Below, piece after piece: positions 29,801 through 41,620 of a stretch of DNA of 64,000 bases (positions are counted from its first letter, which is position 1; every line of letters begins with the position of its first letter). This DNA comes from Areca catechu (Eukaryota; Streptophyta; Magnoliopsida; Arecales; Arecaceae). Both the position numbers and the translations under genes were made by a program. The stretch lies in contig CM038047.1 in NCBI GenBank assembly GCA_021397845.1, forward strand, positions 130,554,112-130,618,111, in the 5' to 3' direction. A model generated the notes under the pieces. The model ran no database searches. It saw only the letters and a list, made by a program, of their open reading frames with translations, and was not told where the DNA came from.

Positions 29801-32800
29801 AATACCAACATTGATTGTTCTTGTGCTCCTCAACATGGCTCCCGGTCATGTTTGATGTATGGCTGGTGTTGAAGTACTTGATCTTGGCGTGATGGGGACT
29901 TGGGGGATGCACTGCATTTGCTTGGACTGAATGTTGATCGGACTTGATCTTATTAAACTGTTGATGATGAAGTTGGAATCATTCGAGTCTGTGTGGAACC
30001 AAGGCCTTCAGAAAATGGACCTTCTGCTTAAGACATGACTTTTTGTTTTGAAGGGGTAATGTGGTATCTTAGGGTAATGTTGGAGCATGACTGAATCATT
30101 TCAGTTCTACAATGATTTGGGAGAACTGTTGGAGAGATTCTTGAGTTGTTAGCTAATGTTCATGTTACTTTATAAACAGTAAGGTACGTTTATCTTTCTA
30201 ACAACCAGTCTTCCATGCTCTCATTTTAGTAAGATTTTCTTAACATTCAGTACGAGAGCTTTCATCTTTGTTTTGGTGGCAGCTTGCCATACAATAAACA
30301 AAATCAAGAACTAGTCAGGGCAGAGCAGCTTCTAGAAATGAGGCATCGTTGAATTCTATGGTATAATGCGTCGAAAGATGGTCAAGCTATTCCTTTAGAG
30401 TAGCTTTTAATTGTGCCAAATCATCATCCTTGTCATCCAGCCTTCCTGCATACTTAATTGTGATTTTTCTCTTTGGTGTTGAGCATTCTATGGAGAAGAT
30501 TATGCAATTTTCTCAGGTCGGTTCTCTCAAGATCAATTCATTTGGGCAAGCTCCAATGCATTGCTGTAAACAAGGACTTTGCCAAGCTTGTTATTGACAA
30601 GCGATCGAGCAGTATTGTTTAACATCACTACCGCCTACTTGTTTATAATATATCATATGGGACTGGTTAAGGGATGGCATATATCGGACATCCCTGCTCA
30701 AAAAAGATGCAAAAGCCAACTCTTATGACACATCAAAAAGGACCTCAGGTGGAGGAGGTTGGTGTTTGAAGTTGGTAGTGAAATTTTGAATTGTGGTGCA
30801 TTGGTTGAAGCTCATGTAGCTAGGGTTGAAAGTCCTATTGCTATATTTATAATTTTATTTGACGATAGGTAAATCTAAGATGTCTTTTAACAATTTTGCG
30901 TGTGAGAAGGAAAGGGAACAAAGTTGATGTCAAAAGAGATTGGTTTAATTAGGGAGAATTCCAATACCCTATAATGCAATTAGTCTAATGTGGAACATGA
31001 AGATGACCGAAAGGTGGAAAGTGCTTACCAAAAAAAAAAAAAAAAAGGTTGAAAGTGCTTTATCTAGATGGGCTTTTTCTAAATAGAAGGATTAAACATC
31101 TAGTCATATAATAAGGAATTAAACCATCATAGCAATGATATAGAAATACAGAATATGGGAGGATCTCCTCGTCATAATGATTCAACATTGATGTATTTAC
31201 ATAAATCAATGGACTGGAGCTTTAAGGCGATTGTTATTAGAAATATTGTGAGAACCAACTTTAAAATTGTTTGATTTCTTCTATATGAAGGGATTTCTCC
31301 ACATCACAAGGACAGTGTCACAGGCTCTCTTTGTCCATCAATCATCTACATATGTGTGTGTGTGTGTGTCAAGGGCTTAGAGCTAAAGGCTATCATCATT
31401 AGAAAGTTTAAAAAGAACCAACTTTAGAATTATTTGATGTCTTCCATGTGAAGGAATTTCTCCACATCATAAGGACTGTGTCAGTCTGTTTAGCAATACC
31501 AATCACCTCTTTTTGCGCTAGTTGCCACAAGTGTACAGTTTACAACAGTGGTTTGCTTTTATATGTTTGATGGGGCCTCCTTGCTTCTTATGGTTTGGAG
31601 GACTTGATTTCAACCACAAGCTTCTTCCTTGCCATGCATAATTTCACATGAGCATGCGTACATTGGAGAGGAAACCATGGCAAATAGCAACTTCTTATTA
31701 ATAGCCATTAACCGCGCTGCAATGTGGTCCCAATTGTCTGAAATTTTCATGAACTTACTTCATATGTTTCTTAGATTAAACGCAAACTCCCAAGTTATCT
31801 TTGCCCATCTAGCTCTGAAAAGTATGGTCATCAATCTTCACCAACAATAATTCCTCTCATTTAAATAAATATATTTTACTTATTTTATTTTTATTTTAAA
31901 GATGCCAAACCGGAAAAGTGAACATCTGCAAAATTATAAGGCTGTTGGTCAAATTATATGAATGATTAGGGGAAGGAAAAAAAAATCAATACATCTCATA
32001 TGCAATGCATTTGTTACACTTTAACCATAAAAAAAGAGATCTTAAAAATTACTATTGAAGAAATTTGTCATGTTTGAGCTAAAATTGGCAGAGAATGAAT
32101 TGGGAAAGCACACTGGCATTTGAAGATTCACAAACTAGGGTTGAAGATCTGTCCATACCTTTTTGTTCTTTTTGGTACAAAGATCTGTGTGGACTTCACT
32201 GCAGGCATTTTGTCAAGAGATGTGACCGATTCTCTTGATCAATAGAAAAACAAATATTTATGTACAAAAATTAGCAAGTGAAAGGACAAGTGAAAGCTTA
32301 ATCCTAGAAATAAATGAGGAGACGGTACGTAGAAGAGTCAAACAAATTAGGCCCACCTGTGGAATTTGAAAAAAATAGTTTTGACTAATCATTAAACAAA
32401 ATAGTAGAGCATTTGAGCTTTGTTGAAGAACATGACTAATTTTCTGTGCATCTACTAACAATACTGTTTCCTTGATCTCTCTAACATGCCTGAGATTTCG
32501 GCTTTAAGATGACCATGCCAACTTTGCAGCAAACAAAAATCATATTTTACATTATACGTGCAAGTTAGCTTGGATAATAGGGGCACAGCAAAGGGCAAGC
32601 TATCTTGGTCACAATCCCACAGTCATAGCTTCCTTTTATCAGTCCTAAATCTTAATCACTAGCACATCCACTATTATTCAAAAGAGATAGTAGCAACTTG
32701 CATCATGAATATAGGAGATACATGTCGGTGATCGAAGGCGATAACAAATCATATGGTTGCATTTTACCCATCTCTATATATGAAAACCATTATCAGGGGC

Positions 32801-33411
32801 ATCACTATCAAACCATCCTAAGAAACCTAGTTGTTGAACCTTTTCTAATTGTCTAATTGTTGTTTTAAAGTGCAAGTAGTTGTTCTAAAGCATGTGATGA
32901 CCTATATCATCAAAATTAAGATATTTTGAATGTACCATGTTGTACTAAAATCTTTTTTCTCAATATGTTAATATTAAAAATAACTGAAAGAAAAAAGTTT
33001 AAACAAACGTTTGAAGAAGGTGCAGTGCACGCCCATTGGTGCAAACCTTATGCCTAGTCCAAGGCTGGTGGACGACTGGGTCCACTGGGCCAATGGAGAC
33101 CAGCGTTTATGTATGTGGGACTAGTAGTGGGCACCAGGAGTCAAACATACGAAAATAAGAGATAGGGCATGGAAGAAGGATTTTTTTAAATTATTTTGCT
33201 GAGAGGAAGGCACTCAAATGGCTCCGGCTATCAGGGCAGATAGAATGGGGTAATGGCCTTAATGATTCAATGGAGCTGACTTTGAGATTATGATGTTGTC
33301 TCAATGTATTTTGCTTTTCCTGATAAAAAAAAAAAAATAATAATACCTACTAATTTTCCTATAAAAAATGAGTTATATGTGCCAAACCCGTCCACACACC
33401 ATTTTTGTTCA
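29801..33411. other. intergenic sequence without recognisable gene
   Basis: No coding region, terminal repeat or RNA gene was recognised. It contains an A16 run at about 31030, a (GT)n run at about 31350-31369, and a diverged 163-bp duplication (about 31230-31320 and 31395-31485) with the shared block AGAACCAACTTTAAAATT and CACATCACAAGGAC. An A run at about 33328 follows the sequence TCCTGATAAA. Confidence 0.5.
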
Positions 33412-33654
33412 ATTGGCGGTAGGGGTGGAACTGGGCCGGGCCTGCCCGATGAGCTTCAGGCCGGCCCAAAATCAAATCAAAATTTGGGCCAGTTTTTAAG
33501 TAATTGGGCTGGGCTTCGGGCCACCCATTCAATTTTTAGGCCAGGCTCGGGCACCCCTTTGGCTCGGCCTGGCCCGGACTGGCCCAAACCTATCTTTTTC
33601 TCCCGTCTCCCTCTCTCAGTCTCTCTATTCTCTCTCAGTCTCAACCTCTCTCCT

Positions 33655-33716
33655 CCCTTGGATGAAGATTGGACAGCCGCCGGATGAAGATTGGACAGCC
33701 GCCGGATGAAGATCGA
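33655..33716. repeat. 22-bp tandem repeat at the start of the captured segment
   Basis: GGATGAAGATTGGACAGCCGCC occurs twice and then begins a third time. It lies at the left boundary of the kinase homology and may mark the junction formed when the fragment was captured. Confidence 0.8.
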
Positions 33717-33878
33717 GGAGTCGAGAGGGTACATGGCTTCGGAGCTGTTCGCTGGCGGGAACATCTTGAGGCGGTCTGACGTGTACGCCCTCGACGTGGT
33801 GCTCCTGGAGCTTTTCTCCGGTGACGAGCCACTCAAGTACCAGTTCGACGAGGAGCGAAAGGACTTCCACATGGTCTC

Positions 33879-35236
33879 TGTTGCCCAGGGATGATGATGC
33901 AACCCAAGAGGGGGGGGGTGAATTGGACTTTAAAACTTTTTTCGCAAATACTTCAAATAATGTGCCAATTCAAAACATGTGTTCGTGAGATCAAGATAAT
34001 GTGCAGCGAAAATTAATAAGTAAATGCAAGAATAAAATAATCACAAACACAAAATAATTTATAGTGGTTCGATGCATTCCAAGGCACCTACATCCACTCC
34101 CCAAGATCCCCTTGTGAATTCACTATAATCAAACCGATTATAGCCAACTTGTTTTTCGGGCTCACAAGTCAAAACCCCTTGGTTTTCACTAACTAACCAA
34201 AAATCCCTTAGTTTTCATGGGCTCACCAAAAATCTCTTGGTTTTCACGGGCTCACCAAAAATTCCTTGGTTTTCATGGGCTCACCAAAAACCCCTTAGTT
34301 TTGCGGGCTAACCAAGAACCTAGTTGGTTTTATGGGCTCACCAACAATCTGGATAGTTTTCCGGGCTAACCAACAATCTAACTTGTTTTGCGGGCTAACA
34401 AGTCAAAACCTTTATTGGCTTTTATCACATAAGCACACCAACAACCTTGATGGTTTTTTCAAGGCTCACCATCAACCTAGATATAATATTGTAAGAATGA
34501 AAATAAAAAGCTTTATTACAAAGCAAACATTTCATTGAGGCACATTGATTGTTGATGTTGAGCTTATCTCCATGTTGTAGAAGCTTCAATGGATGCTTGA
34601 AGATGTTGCTCTTGGAAGCTCCATCTCCTCTTTGAATCCTTGGAGGCTCAACACTCAATAATTGGATCCTTAAAGTATTTTTACATGATCTTCAATAAAT
34701 TCATCATTCAATCCAAAGGATCTACTTCTTCTTGAGCTTAGTGGTGTTTAAATAGCCCTTCAAACCATATTTGATCGTTGGTGACCGTTGGAGGAGAAAA
34801 TATAGCTGTTGGAGCCAAGTTGGAAAAGTTCTGCACTTCAGAAAAACTAGCCATTACAGCAAGTGTCGACACTTGATCGTGAGTCGACACCTTGAGTCGA
34901 CACTTCATTTCCTTGAGTCGACACTTGACCAAAAATGTCTTCTAAAGTCTTTTGCTCTGCACTGGTGAGTCGACACTTTATCTGGTGAGTCAACACTTTG
35001 AGTCGACACTTTGAGTCCGTGAGTCGATACCTGACCAAACCTTAAAATTACCTCGTCCTGTCTTCTGTTTGGTCTCAGGCCTTGAGCCGACACTTTAAGT
35101 CGACACTTGGCTGCACCAATGCTGAAACTTCTTCAAATTCAATTCTTGAGTACATGTAACTGATTTACACATTTAACGCATAATTAGTACTCAAATATAC
35201 TTAAATATTTTGTCATAATCAAAATCAGAGTCAACA
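33879..35236 (-). repeat. 3' LTR of the miniature Sirevirus
   Basis: Minus-strand sequence starts TGTTGACTCTGATTTTGATT and ends CCCTGGGCAACA. It contains about ten CCTTGGTTTT...GGGCTCACCAAAA units (34140-34460) and a cluster of GAGTCGACACTT motifs (34860-35110). The sister copy is at 35546-36876. Confidence 0.9.
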
Positions 35237-35545
35237 ATCTCTCCCTTTTTGATAATGATAAAACTTTTAAGTATATAAACAAGGTAAGCTCAAAAATAAT
35301 TATAACATACTCCAAAAGATTAACAATAAGAATAGAGCAATGTAGCATTGAAAAATATTAAGCTCCCCTTCAAAATATGATCTAAAAATAACTTTTCAAA
35401 AGCTCCCCCTTAACATATGATTTGTAAATTCTTTTCAAAGTTTTTCAAAAAATTTCAAACTTTCAAAATTTAAAACTTGGGTTGCCATGATCTTCAGTTC
35501 AAAATCGTTAGATTTGCAAACAGAGCACCAAGCTCTGATACCAAT
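35237..35545 (-). other. internal remnant with polypurine tract and primer site
   Basis: Only 309 bp. On the minus strand the primer site TTGGTATCAGAGCTTGG (35528-35544) adjoins the right LTR, and a purine tract (35237-35251 complement) adjoins the left LTR. The A-rich middle has no coding potential. Confidence 0.85.
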
Positions 35546-36876
35546 TGTTTCCCAAGGATGATGATGCAACCCAAGAGGGGGGTGAATTGGATTTTAAAAC
35601 TTTTTTCGCAAATACTTCAAATAATGTGCCAATTCAAAATATGTGTTTGTGAGATCAAGATAATATGCAGCAAAAATTAATAAGTAAATGCAAGAATAAA
35701 ATAATCACAAATACAAAATAATTTATAGTGGTTCGGTGCAATCCAAGGTACCTACATCCACTCCCTAAGATCTTCTTGAAAATTCACTATAATCAAATCG
35801 ATTACAGCCAACTTGTTTTCCGGGCTCACAAGTCAAAACCCCTTGGTTTTCACAGGCTAACCAAAAACCTCTTGGTTTTCATGGGCTCACCAAAAATCCC
35901 TTGGTTTTCATGGGCTCACCAAAAATCCCTTGGTTTTCACGGGCTCACCAAAAATCCCTTGGTTTTGCAGGCTAACCAAGAATCTAGTTGGTTTTACAGG
36001 CTCACTAATAACCTAGATGGTTTTCTGAGCTAACCAACAACCCAACTTGTTTGGCGGGCTAACAAGTCAAAACCTTTGTTGATTTTTATCACATTGGCTC
36101 ACCAACAACCTTGATGGTTTTTCCAAGGCTCACCATCAACCTAGATACAATAATGCAAGAATGAAAATAAAAAAGCTTTCTTACAAAGCAAATATTTCAT
36201 TGAGGCACATTGATTGTTGATGTTGAGCTTGTCTCCATGTTGTAGAAGCTTCAATGGATGCTTGAAGATGTTGCTCTTGGAAGCTCCCTCTCCTCTTTGA
36301 ATCCTTGGAGGCTCAACACTCTCAACAATTGGATCCTTAAAGTATTTTTACATGATCTTCAATAAATTCATCATTCAATCTAAAGAATCCACTTTCCCTT
36401 GAGCTTAGTGGTGTTTAAATAGCCCTCCAAATCATATTTGACCGTTGGTGACCATTGGAGGAGAAAATATAGCTATTGAAGCCAAGTTGGGGAAGTTCTG
36501 CACTTCAAAAAAACTAGCCATTACAGCAAGTGTCGACACTTGATCTTCGTGAGTCGATACCTTGAGTCGATACTTCATTTTCTTGAATCGACACTTGACC
36601 AAAAATATCTTCTGAAGTCTTCTGCTCTGCACTGGTGAGTCGACACTTTGAGTCCGTGAGTTGACACCTGACCAAACCCTGAAATTATCTCGTCCTATCT
36701 TTTGTTTGGTCTCAGGCCTTGAGTCAACACTTTAAGTTGACACTTTGAGTCGACACTTGGTTTTACCAGTGCAGAAACTTCTTCAAATTCAATTCTTGAG
36801 TACCTGTAACTGATTTACACACTTAATGCACAATCAGTACTTAAGTATTTTGTCATAATCAAAATCATAGTCAACA
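35546..36876 (-). repeat. 5' LTR of the miniature Sirevirus
   Basis: Matches the left LTR along its length, with small indels. On the + strand it starts TGTTTCCCAAGGATGATG where the other reads TGTTGCCCAGGGATGATG. The minisatellite-like GGCTCACCAAAAATCCCTTGG units lie at 35810-36150 and the GAGTCGACACTT cluster at 36530-36760. Confidence 0.9.
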
Positions 36877-37822
36877 GTCTCCCTCATCGAGATGGCGAGG
36901 GAGACCATCCGCCTGGAAGAGGATGCCACCAAGCAGGAGTGATGGGGTAGGGTGTGGCGGTGGGTGGATTGAAGGCTGCGGGACTCATACCCAGTGGAAG
37001 CGACTAAGGATCTGATCTGGGTGGCACTGCGATGCATGGATGCGAATGCGGCAGCTTGGCCAGACATGACGTGGGTGGTCGGCAGAGTATCCAAAATCTT
37101 CTTGGACTCCAAGGAATGGGAGGAGAGGGTTTGGGTTCCGATGGACTTCTCGATGTCCATAGGTCTGCGATGAGAATAAGCGACGGAGATGGCAGTGCTC
37201 TGAAGTCCCATCTCGACTCCGATCTGCTTGCCATGGCCCCGCGATGAGGTGCCGATGGTGGTCGGAGAAACAAGGAAAGAAAGGAAGAGAGAAATAGGGG
37301 ATTGGCACTTTACCCTTGATTCAAGCCTTGGTCACTTACCTCTGACAAAGCTCTAGAGTCTCCCCCTGGTGCAACGATACAGAGGCTCCGGTGGCAGCCA
37401 GCATCGGCGACGGCAGTTGGGAAAAGAGGAACAACCAAAAAAAAAAGCGTAAGAACATGGAGCTTTGTTTTCATTTAAATTTGGCATCTCGCAAGTCTAA
37501 ATCTAGGTGGTGGCAATAGCCCAAAGGTTAGAGAGAGGAGGGAAAGAATGGTTAGCAGCATTACCTTCGCCACCGGCAAGATCCTATGCCCAAGATGCTG
37601 ACAAATTCCTCCTATAAAAAATTGAAATCCAGCTTAATCCGGAAAAGCATTCGGGTTGGCCCGATTGGGCTCGAGCCTGACTTGGGCCGGGCTCAGGTCG
37701 GGCTTGGGCCTGAGATTTTAGCAAAATTTTGAGCCTAAGCCCGATCCGAAGCTCGAAATTTTTTTTGGGCCAGGCTCGGGTAGCGGTGTGGCCCGGTCTA
37801 GCATGGCCCACTTTCAGTCCTA

Positions 37823-38525
37823 ATTGGCGGATGTCATGTAGGCATAATCACATAATGTCCTTTAGAAGAAATAATATATGTGACATTGAGACATCGACTT
37901 TTCTGCACCTCTTTTCTTTTTTTTTTGGAGGTCTTTCAAGGTGCTCCATGATTTCAAAATGAAACTTAATGAGAGTTGTTGGGGGCGTTAGTCAAGCCAC
38001 ATGCAAATCATATGCTTGCAAAGGTTCTTTTTCTTGGACCCAATTCTTCTCAATTATCCAAAGAAAAAGACGAAGATCATAAAGATGGTAGCTTAACCGA
38101 TACTAGCTATGGCCACATCATCTTCATATATGAAGTTTAAATTAAGATGGGATCGATTAAATAAAGGAGTTTATCTTAAATGTCTAGACATGAAATATGT
38201 GGGATTGATTATGCGAGAACTGGGCCTTTGGATTGAAGTCGGCTAGGGATCATAAAGATGGTAGCTCAACTGATACTAGCTATGGCCCCATCATCTTCAT
38301 ATATGAAGTTTAAATCAAGATGGGGTTGATTAAATGTTGGAGTTTATCCTTAATATCTGCACATGGAATATGTGGGATTGATTATGTGAGAACTTGGGCC
38401 TTTGGACTGAAGTCGGTAGGTCCAGTCGACTTCAACCTAGAACACAGAAAAAAATGCCGAAGTCGAAATAGGAGAGGTGTATTTGCCCTTATCTGACCGG
38501 AAAATTTGTCAGAGGAGTCGGAAGG
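37823..38525. repeat. spacer with a 173-bp tandem duplication
   Basis: After the hAT target duplication the sequence is unique until about 38075. There a block beginning GATCATAAAGATGGTAGCT is present twice in tandem (38075-38247 and 38248-38423) with roughly 90% identity by eye. No coding region. Confidence 0.75.
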
Positions 38526-40280
38526 TGTTGACCCCATAAGTGATTTTGATGATAACCAAATATTGGAGCATGTATATTTATTACTGACAACTCCTCAAGT
38601 GTTTGACAAGTTTTTGTAGGATGTATAACATGTTCAAACTTCAACTCCTACATTTCTATTTTCTTGCTTGAGTTGTATTGTAAGTGTTTTTGTAAAGAAG
38701 AACCCCAATGAAAATGCTAAGAAAAATCAAGTAAAAGGATTACTTCTATAAATGTGTGTGCCTTAGATTTTGCCTTGAGTTGGTTTGTGTGAAATTGTAA
38801 AAGAGTTGGTGAGAGTTTTCTTTAAGTTCAAATTGTAAAAATCCTGAAGAAGACACTCGAGCCGATCTCAAGAAAAGAAGAGCCAACTCTGCTTACTGGC
38901 ACGCAGCAAGGATTCTGGAACGCAACAATCCGAGCCGACTCGATGGAAAGCGAGCCGACTCTAATGAATCCGAGTCGACTGGAATCAGTCCGAGCCAACT
39001 CCTCCAGAGTCCATTTCCTAAAAGTTTTCTGAGAACAGCCAGGCGAGCCGACCCGACCTAGAAAGAGCCGACTTTGCCAGACCTAATTTCAAAAGCCTGA
39101 GAAAGCGAGCCGACCCGAACTACATCGAGTCGACTCTTCCAGAGTAAGGTTTTTCGAACTTGAGAAGAAGAGCCGACCAAAACTGAAAAGAGCCAACTCC
39201 TAGAGTTCAAGAATTTCAAGATTCAAGTTCGAGCCAACTCGAGCTATAAAGAGCCGACTCATCCAGAGTGACATTCTGCGCCTTGAGACAAAGAGCCGAC
39301 TGCATTGAAGAAATGATGACTTGACCTATCGACTCGAAGGATCCGAGCCGACTCGAATGAATCCGGGCCGACTCGAATGTCGCTTTCAGGTATCTAACGG
39401 CTAGTTCTAGAATTTATTTTTGAATGCTAAAAAGTGCTCAAACGGTCACAAATCATTCCCCAACAGTCTACAATAGCTATAACTACCTTGGAATGATGGA
39501 AGACTTTAAATTTGAAGGATTTGAACTACCTTAAAGTAATTAATTAAGAAGAGAGTTCAGAAAAAAAGGAAAAAGAAAGAGCTTCATTGAATATCCAACC
39601 AACCACAAGAGATAGAGCACAAGTGCATTCAAGTCTGTATTCAAGCCCTCAACAACTCTGATCTAAAGCTTGAATCAACTTTGGAAGAAGCCACTGAAGT
39701 CATTAAAGCTTATTCAAGTGCATTCAAGTGGACTTCCAACGAGCTGCACCAGCAACTATCCAACAACTTGAGTTTGTTATTTATTGTTGCATTTATTTTC
39801 AATTCAATCTTTGAATTGTTGGATTATTGGTGAGCCCGGTTAAAAAACCAAATAGGTTTTTGGTGAGCCTTATCAAAACCAAGGTTTAGGTTCTTGGTGA
39901 TCCTATGAAAGCCAAGTTTAGGTTTCTTTGGTGAGCCTGTTAAAACCAAAGGGTGTTGGTTTTTCTTTGGTGATCCCATAAATCCAAAGTGGAGAGGTTT
40001 TGGATTGTGATCCTGTAAAACAATCCTACTATATTCGGGTGTGAATATAGTGAAAATTCCAAGTCGTATCTTGGGTAGTGGATGTAGGAGCTGGGTTGCT
40101 CCGAACCACTATAAATTTGGTGTGTTTGTGTTGTGCTTTCTCTACTTTATTTAGCTTCTGCATTCTATAACCTTATCACAGCACCTACCACTTGCAAAGG
40201 ATTTTGAAATAGCACATTAGTAGTTTAAATTTTTAAAAGCCCCAATTCACCCCCCCTCTTGGGTAGCCACCTGGGCAACA
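38526..40280 (+). repeat. Sirevirus solo LTR
   Basis: The 1755-bp repeat starts TGTTGACCCC and ends CACCTGGGCAACA, the same ends as the LTRs of the full Sirevirus at 44582. It is bounded by a perfect 5-bp target duplication GAAGG (38521-38525, 40281-40285) with no internal region attached. That is the footprint of recombination between the two LTRs of one element. It carries arrays of CGAGCCGACTCG motifs (38870-39380) and TTTGGTGAGCC...AAAACCAAA units (39820-40020). Confidence 0.9.
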
Positions 40281-40689
40281 GAAGGCATGCCGTGGAGGAG
40301 TGGGAGTCGATTGAAGGTCGCATTGGGATGGGACGGGACTCTGATCGATGGAGTCTTTCTTCCCCAAATGGCAAGAAAAACTGTCGGGAGTTTTCTTTAA
40401 ATCTCCCTTCATCGTCGCCCAAGAGAGCCCTTCAAACCCCTTCCAAGCTATTGTTCTTCCTCTTTGGTGAGCGGCTGAGAGCCCCTTCAATCACCGGTGA
40501 GTTTGGTTGCTTCTATTTCAATTCTTAGGGAGGATTTAATTGGGTTGTGTTTTAGATTTTTTAGTTTGTTTGCCTTGGGGTCATGCACCTTTGATGGCCG
40601 CGCCACCATTTTTCTTGATCCACCGAGCCTTTCTGGTAGTCGTCTCGCATGGCCATCGCCGGTAGCATGGGGAGGTCGGTTGGCCGAGC

Positions 40690-40980
40690 CAAGGGAGAAA
40701 GTAGGGGTTCGGGAGAAAAGAAGAAAGAAGGAAGAGAAGAGAAGAAAAAAAATAAGGGAAGAAAAGGAAGGAAAAAAAAAAGAAAAGGGAAAAAGGAAAA
40801 ATAAAAGAAAAAAAGAAGAGAAAGAAAAAAAAAGAAAAAGGTAAAAAGAAAAAAATGAGGAGAGAGAAGATAAGGAGAGAGAGAGGAGCGAGAAAAAGGA
40901 GAGAGAAGATGAGGAGAGAGAGGAGAGAGAAAGGAAAGAAAAAAATAAATATTGGAGGGAGATCGAAAAGCTTTCTTTCT
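40690..40980. repeat. long homopurine (GA-rich) tract
   Basis: Nearly 290 bases of almost pure A and G on the + strand, made of irregular GAAAAGGAAGAA and GGAGAGAGA units. A tract of this length can form triplex DNA and disturbs replication. The Lys/Glu-rich open frame across it (40497-40844) is an artefact of composition. Confidence 0.85.
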
Positions 40981-41469
40981 TGAAATTCGTGAAGTTAGAA
41001 TTTTATAGATAAAAGATTTTAGTTTACAATTTTTTTCTAGGATTATTTATATTTAAAAATTATTATTGTAGAGGGTAGCCTTCTAAGCAGAGGGATATTG
41101 TGCGGGCTCTGGGTATAGATTGATATCGGGTATTTTGGGGTTAGCTCTTGAAGGTAAGGATCTCTGGACTTGATCACTAGTTGATATATATATATATATC
41201 TTACATGACATAATTTGATCCGTGCACATAAGCATTGACATGCATGATTTATTTTGTATGGTATAGTTTGATTTTGTATAATGGACAGTATGATTATTGT
41301 AGTTATTAGTTATGTTCCTGTATACCATGTTTTTATCAAGTAAAATACTTTTGATAGTTTGGACTGTGATGCCGGTAATTAAAAAAATTGAGATTTCATG
41401 GTTTGTCATCATGATATGAATTGATAAAGTGATAACCAAGAGAATGAGGTAATTGGACTAGTCATGCCA

Positions 41470-41620
41470 CAGGATCATGGTTATTAAAATTGCCAGTCAC
41501 AGGCTGAAGTGTGATAATGAGATTACCCATCATAGGCTGAAGTGTGACAATGAGCTTGCTAGTCACAGGCTGAAGTGTGACACTGAGATTGCCAGTCATG
41601 GACTGAACATGACCGTGGTT
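41470..41620. repeat. short tandem repeat, about 4 units of 35-40 bp
   Basis: ATTGCCAGTCACAGGCTGAAGTGTGA-like units recur four times between 41488 and 41615, each followed by an AATGAG or ACTGAG spacer. The last unit is the most diverged. It lies within the LTR-like sequence. Confidence 0.75.

Larger units (their letters stand above)
33879..36876 (-). mobile_element. miniature (internally deleted) Sirevirus, non-autonomous
   Basis: Two LTRs (33879-35236 and 35546-36876) flank only 309 bp. The 5-bp target duplication GTCTC is perfect (33874-33878 and 36877-36881). On the minus strand the right LTR is followed by the primer site TGGTATCAGAGC, complementary to initiator tRNA-Met. The left LTR is preceded by the polypurine tract AAAAAGGGAGAGAT. 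These cis elements match Sireviruses (Ty1/copia), but gag and pol are absent, so it would have needed proteins from a relative. It interrupts the kinase fragment. Confidence 0.88.
33706..37173 (+). pseudogene. captured C-terminal fragment of a LysM-type receptor-like kinase, split by a retrotransposon
   Basis: Part 1 (33706-33878) encodes SRGYMASELFAGG then RRSDVYALDVVLLELFSGDE, the end of the kinase activation loop and subdomain IX. Part 2 (36877-37173) continues exactly at the insertion point (target duplication GTCTC) through MARETIR, DLIWVALRCMDA (subdomain XI) and a C-terminal tail ending MDFSMSIGL-Arg-TGA. The order, the EEP/DEPLKY-like phrase and the tail fit LysM receptor-like kinases; assignment to that subfamily is by memory of the family, not by search. 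The N-terminal ectodomain, membrane segment and ATP site are absent. Two in-frame TGA codons (about 36939 and 36977) add to the damage. The usual APE motif reads ASE. Confidence 0.65.
33420..37822. mobile_element. hAT-like transposon carrying a captured kinase gene fragment
   Basis: A perfect 8-bp target duplication, ATTGGCGG, flanks it (33412-33419 and 37823-37830). The ends are inverted: TAGGGGTGGAACTGGGCCGGG on the left and, read inward on the right, TAGGACTGAAAGTGGGCC. Dense GGGCC/GGCCC subterminal motifs occupy about 33430-33590 and 37640-37810. 8-bp duplications are the hAT signature. No transposase is present. The interior is a piece of a LysM-type receptor kinase gene, later split by a 3.0-kb Sirevirus derivative. 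Without that insertion the element would be about 1.4 kb. Confidence 0.8.

Noticed and set aside
33706..37173. Working receptor kinase gene
   Set aside because: Lacks ectodomain, membrane segment and ATP-binding half, is enclosed by hAT ends, split by a retroelement and has in-frame stops.
40497..40844. Lys/Glu-rich ORF
   Set aside because: Translation of the homopurine tract.
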